DNA of 64,000 nucleotides from an uncultured SAR116 cluster alpha proteobacterium (GTDB lineage: Bacteria; Pseudomonadota; Alphaproteobacteria; Puniceispirillales; GCA-002684695). The notes beneath the pieces were generated by a model. It searched no databases and was not told the origin of the DNA. It saw only the letters and a program-made list of their open reading frames with translations. The position numbers and the translations under genes are program-made. Location: contig CACBIM010000008.1 in NCBI GenBank assembly GCA_902539295.1, positions 1-64,000 on the forward strand. The letters are read 5' to 3'. Below are positions 62,351 to 64,000 of this stretch, one piece after another. Position 1 is the stretch's first letter, and each line of letters begins with the position of its first letter.

Positions 62351-62971
62351 ATGAATGATCCTTTAGCATTTAATAAAGTTGTTGCTGGTTTTTTATGCGC
62401 CTGCCTTTTAATGATAGGTGCAGGTAAGTTTGCATCTTTTATGCAAGGGGCAGATAGTCACCATGACGACCACCATTCAGATGAAAAACATTCATCAAAA
62501 AATTCATATCCAATTGAAGTACCTGAGGGTGCAATTACTGAAGCCTCAGCAGTTGCTTCAGCACCTATTAAAATTGTGCCAATTTTAGCAATGATAGCAA
62601 ATGCTGACATTGATGCTGGTAAAAAACTATCAAAAAAATGTGCAGCTTGTCATAGTTTTAATGCTGGAGGTCCTAATAAGGTAGGGCCTAATCTATGGAA
62701 TGTTCTTAATCGTGAAATGGGCCAAGTTGATGGTTACAAATATTCAAAAGCATTGATGGCCTTTGGTGGTAAATGGGATTACTCTTCTCTAAATCAATTT
62801 CTACTCAAGCCTAAAGAATATATGAAGGGGACTAAGATGAATTATGCTGGTCTTAAAAAAGAAAAAGACAGAGCGAATATATTACTTTGGTTAAGAAGTC
62901 TGGCTGATACACCAGCTAATCTTCCATCAGATGAAGAAATTCAAAAAGAAAAAGAAGGAATGGGTTCTTAA
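62351..62971 (+). CDS. Membrane-anchored class I cytochrome c (CycM-like)
   Basis: 206 residues. An N-terminal uncleaved membrane helix (VVAGFLCACLLMIGAGKFASFM, about 9-30 in part) is followed by a His/Asp-rich stretch (HHDDHHSDEKHSS), a spacer and a mitochondrial-type cytochrome c fold. The heme-binding motif is CAACH near residue 97 and the distal Met is in GTKMNYAGL. Relatives carry electrons between the bc1 complex and terminal oxidase; ctaA in the window supports an aa3-type oxidase. The His-rich stretch is unusual. Confidence 0.92.
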   Translation: MNDPLAFNKVVAGFLCACLLMIGAGKFASFMQGADSHHDDHHSDEKHSSKNSYPIEVPEGAITEASAVASAPIKIVPILAMIANADIDAGKKLSKKCAACHSFNAGGPNKVGPNLWNVLNREMGQVDGYKYSKALMAFGGKWDYSSLNQFLLKPKEYMKGTKMNYAGLKKEKDRANILLWLRSLADTPANLPSDEEIQKEKEGMGS

Positions 62972-62974
62972 AAT

Positions 62975-63748
62975 TTGATAGAATTTAATAAATTAAATGA
63001 CTTCCTTAATTTATTAGTTTTAGAAAACCGAAAGATAATACTTCCTTTATTTAGAAAAATTACAGATGTGGAGACAAAAACAGATCTAAGTCCTGTTACA
63101 GAGGCTGATAAGTCTACTGAAAAAAATATTAGAAGTTTAATCCACAAAAACTTCCCTGATGACGAAATAAGAGGTGAAGAATTTCCTGATAAAATTACAG
63201 GTTCTAATTATAACTGGATAATCGATCCTATAGACGGGACTCGATCTTTTATTACTGGAAAACCAACATTTGGAACTTTAGTAGGTTTATACGATAGAAA
63301 TAAACCAATAGCTGGTTTAATTGACATGCCAGTGCTTGAAGAAACCTATATTGGGGTCAAAGGATATGGTGCGTATTTAAATGGAAATATAATAAAAACA
63401 AAAAATACTAGATCAATTCACTCAGCTTCAATTGCATGCACTTCACCGAACATGTTCAATGAAAAGCAATTAAAGCTTTTTAAAAATGTAGAAAATAAAT
63501 GCATAAATTCTGTATGGGGAGGTGATTGTCACAACTTTGCTTTACTCTCAGCTGGTTTTATCGATATTGTCATAGAACATAATTTATCTTGGCATGATAT
63601 TGCAGCAACAATACCTATTATAGAAGAGGCCGGTGGCTTAGTTACAGACTGGAATGGTGTAAAAATTGATTCTGAAAGTGATGGTAGTATAATTGCATCT
63701 AGCAATAAGTGCCTCCACAAAAAAGTCTTGGACATTATTGGAAATTAA
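62975..63748 (+). CDS. Inositol monophosphatase family phosphatase (HisN-like)
   Basis: 257 residues. Metal-binding motifs: GEEFP near residue 67 and the family box IIDPIDGTRSFITGKPTFGTLVG at about 82, then SWHDIAATIPIIEEAGGLVTDW near the end. Members include histidinol-phosphatase HisN and inositol-1-phosphatase; HisN is the common alphaproteobacterial identity and is suspected here. The start is TTG 62975, three bases after the cytochrome stop. Confidence 0.87.
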   Translation: MIEFNKLNDFLNLLVLENRKIILPLFRKITDVETKTDLSPVTEADKSTEKNIRSLIHKNFPDDEIRGEEFPDKITGSNYNWIIDPIDGTRSFITGKPTFGTLVGLYDRNKPIAGLIDMPVLEETYIGVKGYGAYLNGNIIKTKNTRSIHSASIACTSPNMFNEKQLKLFKNVENKCINSVWGGDCHNFALLSAGFIDIVIEHNLSWHDIAATIPIIEEAGGLVTDWNGVKIDSESDGSIIASSNKCLHKKVLDIIGN

Positions 63749-63753
63749 TAAAT

Positions 63754-64000
63754 ATGAGAAAAAACATAAATTTACTTTATTACTGGGATGCTGAAGGATA
63801 CAAATCATGGCAAAAAATTTTCAGTGAAAAAGCACCTGAAATTAAGGTTTTTAATAAAGATAATTGTATAGAGGATGATATTGACGTTGCACTAGTTTGG
63901 CTTCCACCAGAGGGGTTTCTTAAAAAATTTCAAAACCTAAAGGGTGTAATAAATCTTGGCCAAGGTGTAGATCATTTATTAAAACCAGGAGTTGTGCCTG
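63754..64000 (+). CDS. D-2-hydroxyacid dehydrogenase (GhrA-like), 5' part only
   Basis: About 82 codons are visible before the window ends, read by hand. The start is ATG 63754, 5 bases after the phosphatase stop. The segment NLKGVINLGQGVDHLLKPG matches the N-terminal substrate-binding domain of glyoxylate/hydroxypyruvate reductase A. The NAD-binding domain lies outside the window, so the call rests on this short part. Confidence 0.72.
   Translation, partial: MRKNINLLYYWDAEGYKSWQKIFSEKAPEIKVFNKDNCIEDDIDVALVWLPPEGFLKKFQNLKGVINLGQGVDHLLKPGVVP

Overview
The window is 64 kb of densely packed, AT-rich chromosome (about one third G+C by eye) from a free-living, probably marine alphaproteobacterium with a streamlined genome. 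The evidence is a class I lysyl-tRNA synthetase, a CobS/CobT pair beside bolA, a J-domain gene and rpmB, an IalB-family protein beside rlmN, DUF1178/DUF1244/DUF1289/DUF2889/DUF3429 families, a short SRP RNA upstream of dnaX, and the block accA-xerD-aroK-aroB-CorC-DUF2889-bolA-cobST-rpmB. The gene content suits a low-GC lineage such as SAR11-like, AEGEAN-169/HIMB59-like or low-GC SAR116-like groups; I cannot choose among them from sequence alone. There are no rRNA or tRNA genes, insertion sequences, prophage or CRISPR arrays. After the starts are corrected no gene-free stretch exceeds 300 bases.

Layout. 1-6.6 kb (minus strand): prmC (cut by the window edge), prfA, hisS, ispG, a RodZ-like HTH membrane protein and lysC. 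6.7-14 kb: ubiG, a DUF1178 zinc-ribbon protein, secA, then ppiC-type isomerase, argJ and mutT on the plus strand and a BioC/NDUFAF5-like methyltransferase. 14-26 kb: accA, xerD, an unrecognised secreted Asn/Asp-rich protein preceded by a 45-residue membrane peptide, then aroK-aroB-CorC-DUF2889, bolA, J-domain gene, cobS-cobT and rpmB. 26-36 kb: pyrD, a branched-chain aminotransferase, lysK, groES-groEL with a perfect CIRCE operator and a GC-rich terminator, a ferredoxin-NADP reductase, ctaA, aspS and DUF1289. 36-46 kb: an epimerase-like gene, a family 2 glycosyltransferase, pgi, a dimethylglycine/sarcosine dehydrogenase-like flavoprotein, a 23S rRNA methyltransferase-like gene, a broken TrmH-family methyltransferase, fhs and a GlxA-type regulator. 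46-57 kb: sufE, a GT39 membrane glycosyltransferase, mntR, DUF1244, pyrF, YdcF, nucleoside hydrolase, a flavin monooxygenase, Bax-inhibitor-1 protein, rlmN, IalB, a second TrmH-type gene, DUF3429 and pterin dehydratase. 57-64 kb: argG, recR, dnaX, SRP RNA, pheA, kdsB, a membrane-anchored cytochrome c, a HisN-like phosphatase and the start of a hydroxyacid reductase.

The genes mostly serve core metabolism: translation and protein export and folding (prfA, three tRNA synthetases, secA, SRP RNA, groESL), amino acid and pyrimidine synthesis, isoprenoid/ubiquinone/heme A for respiration, and Kdo for a Gram-negative outer membrane. The dimethylglycine dehydrogenase-like enzyme, formate-THF ligase and GlxA-type regulator are consistent with oxidation of methyl groups from glycine betaine-type osmolytes; that link is an inference.

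I did not find a clearly new multi-gene system. The best candidates for a second look are the TrmH-family gene killed by two lesions within about ten bases, the 45-residue peptide plus 669-residue secreted protein beside xerD, the cobST-J-domain cassette with no visible cobN, and several small regulatory palindromes.
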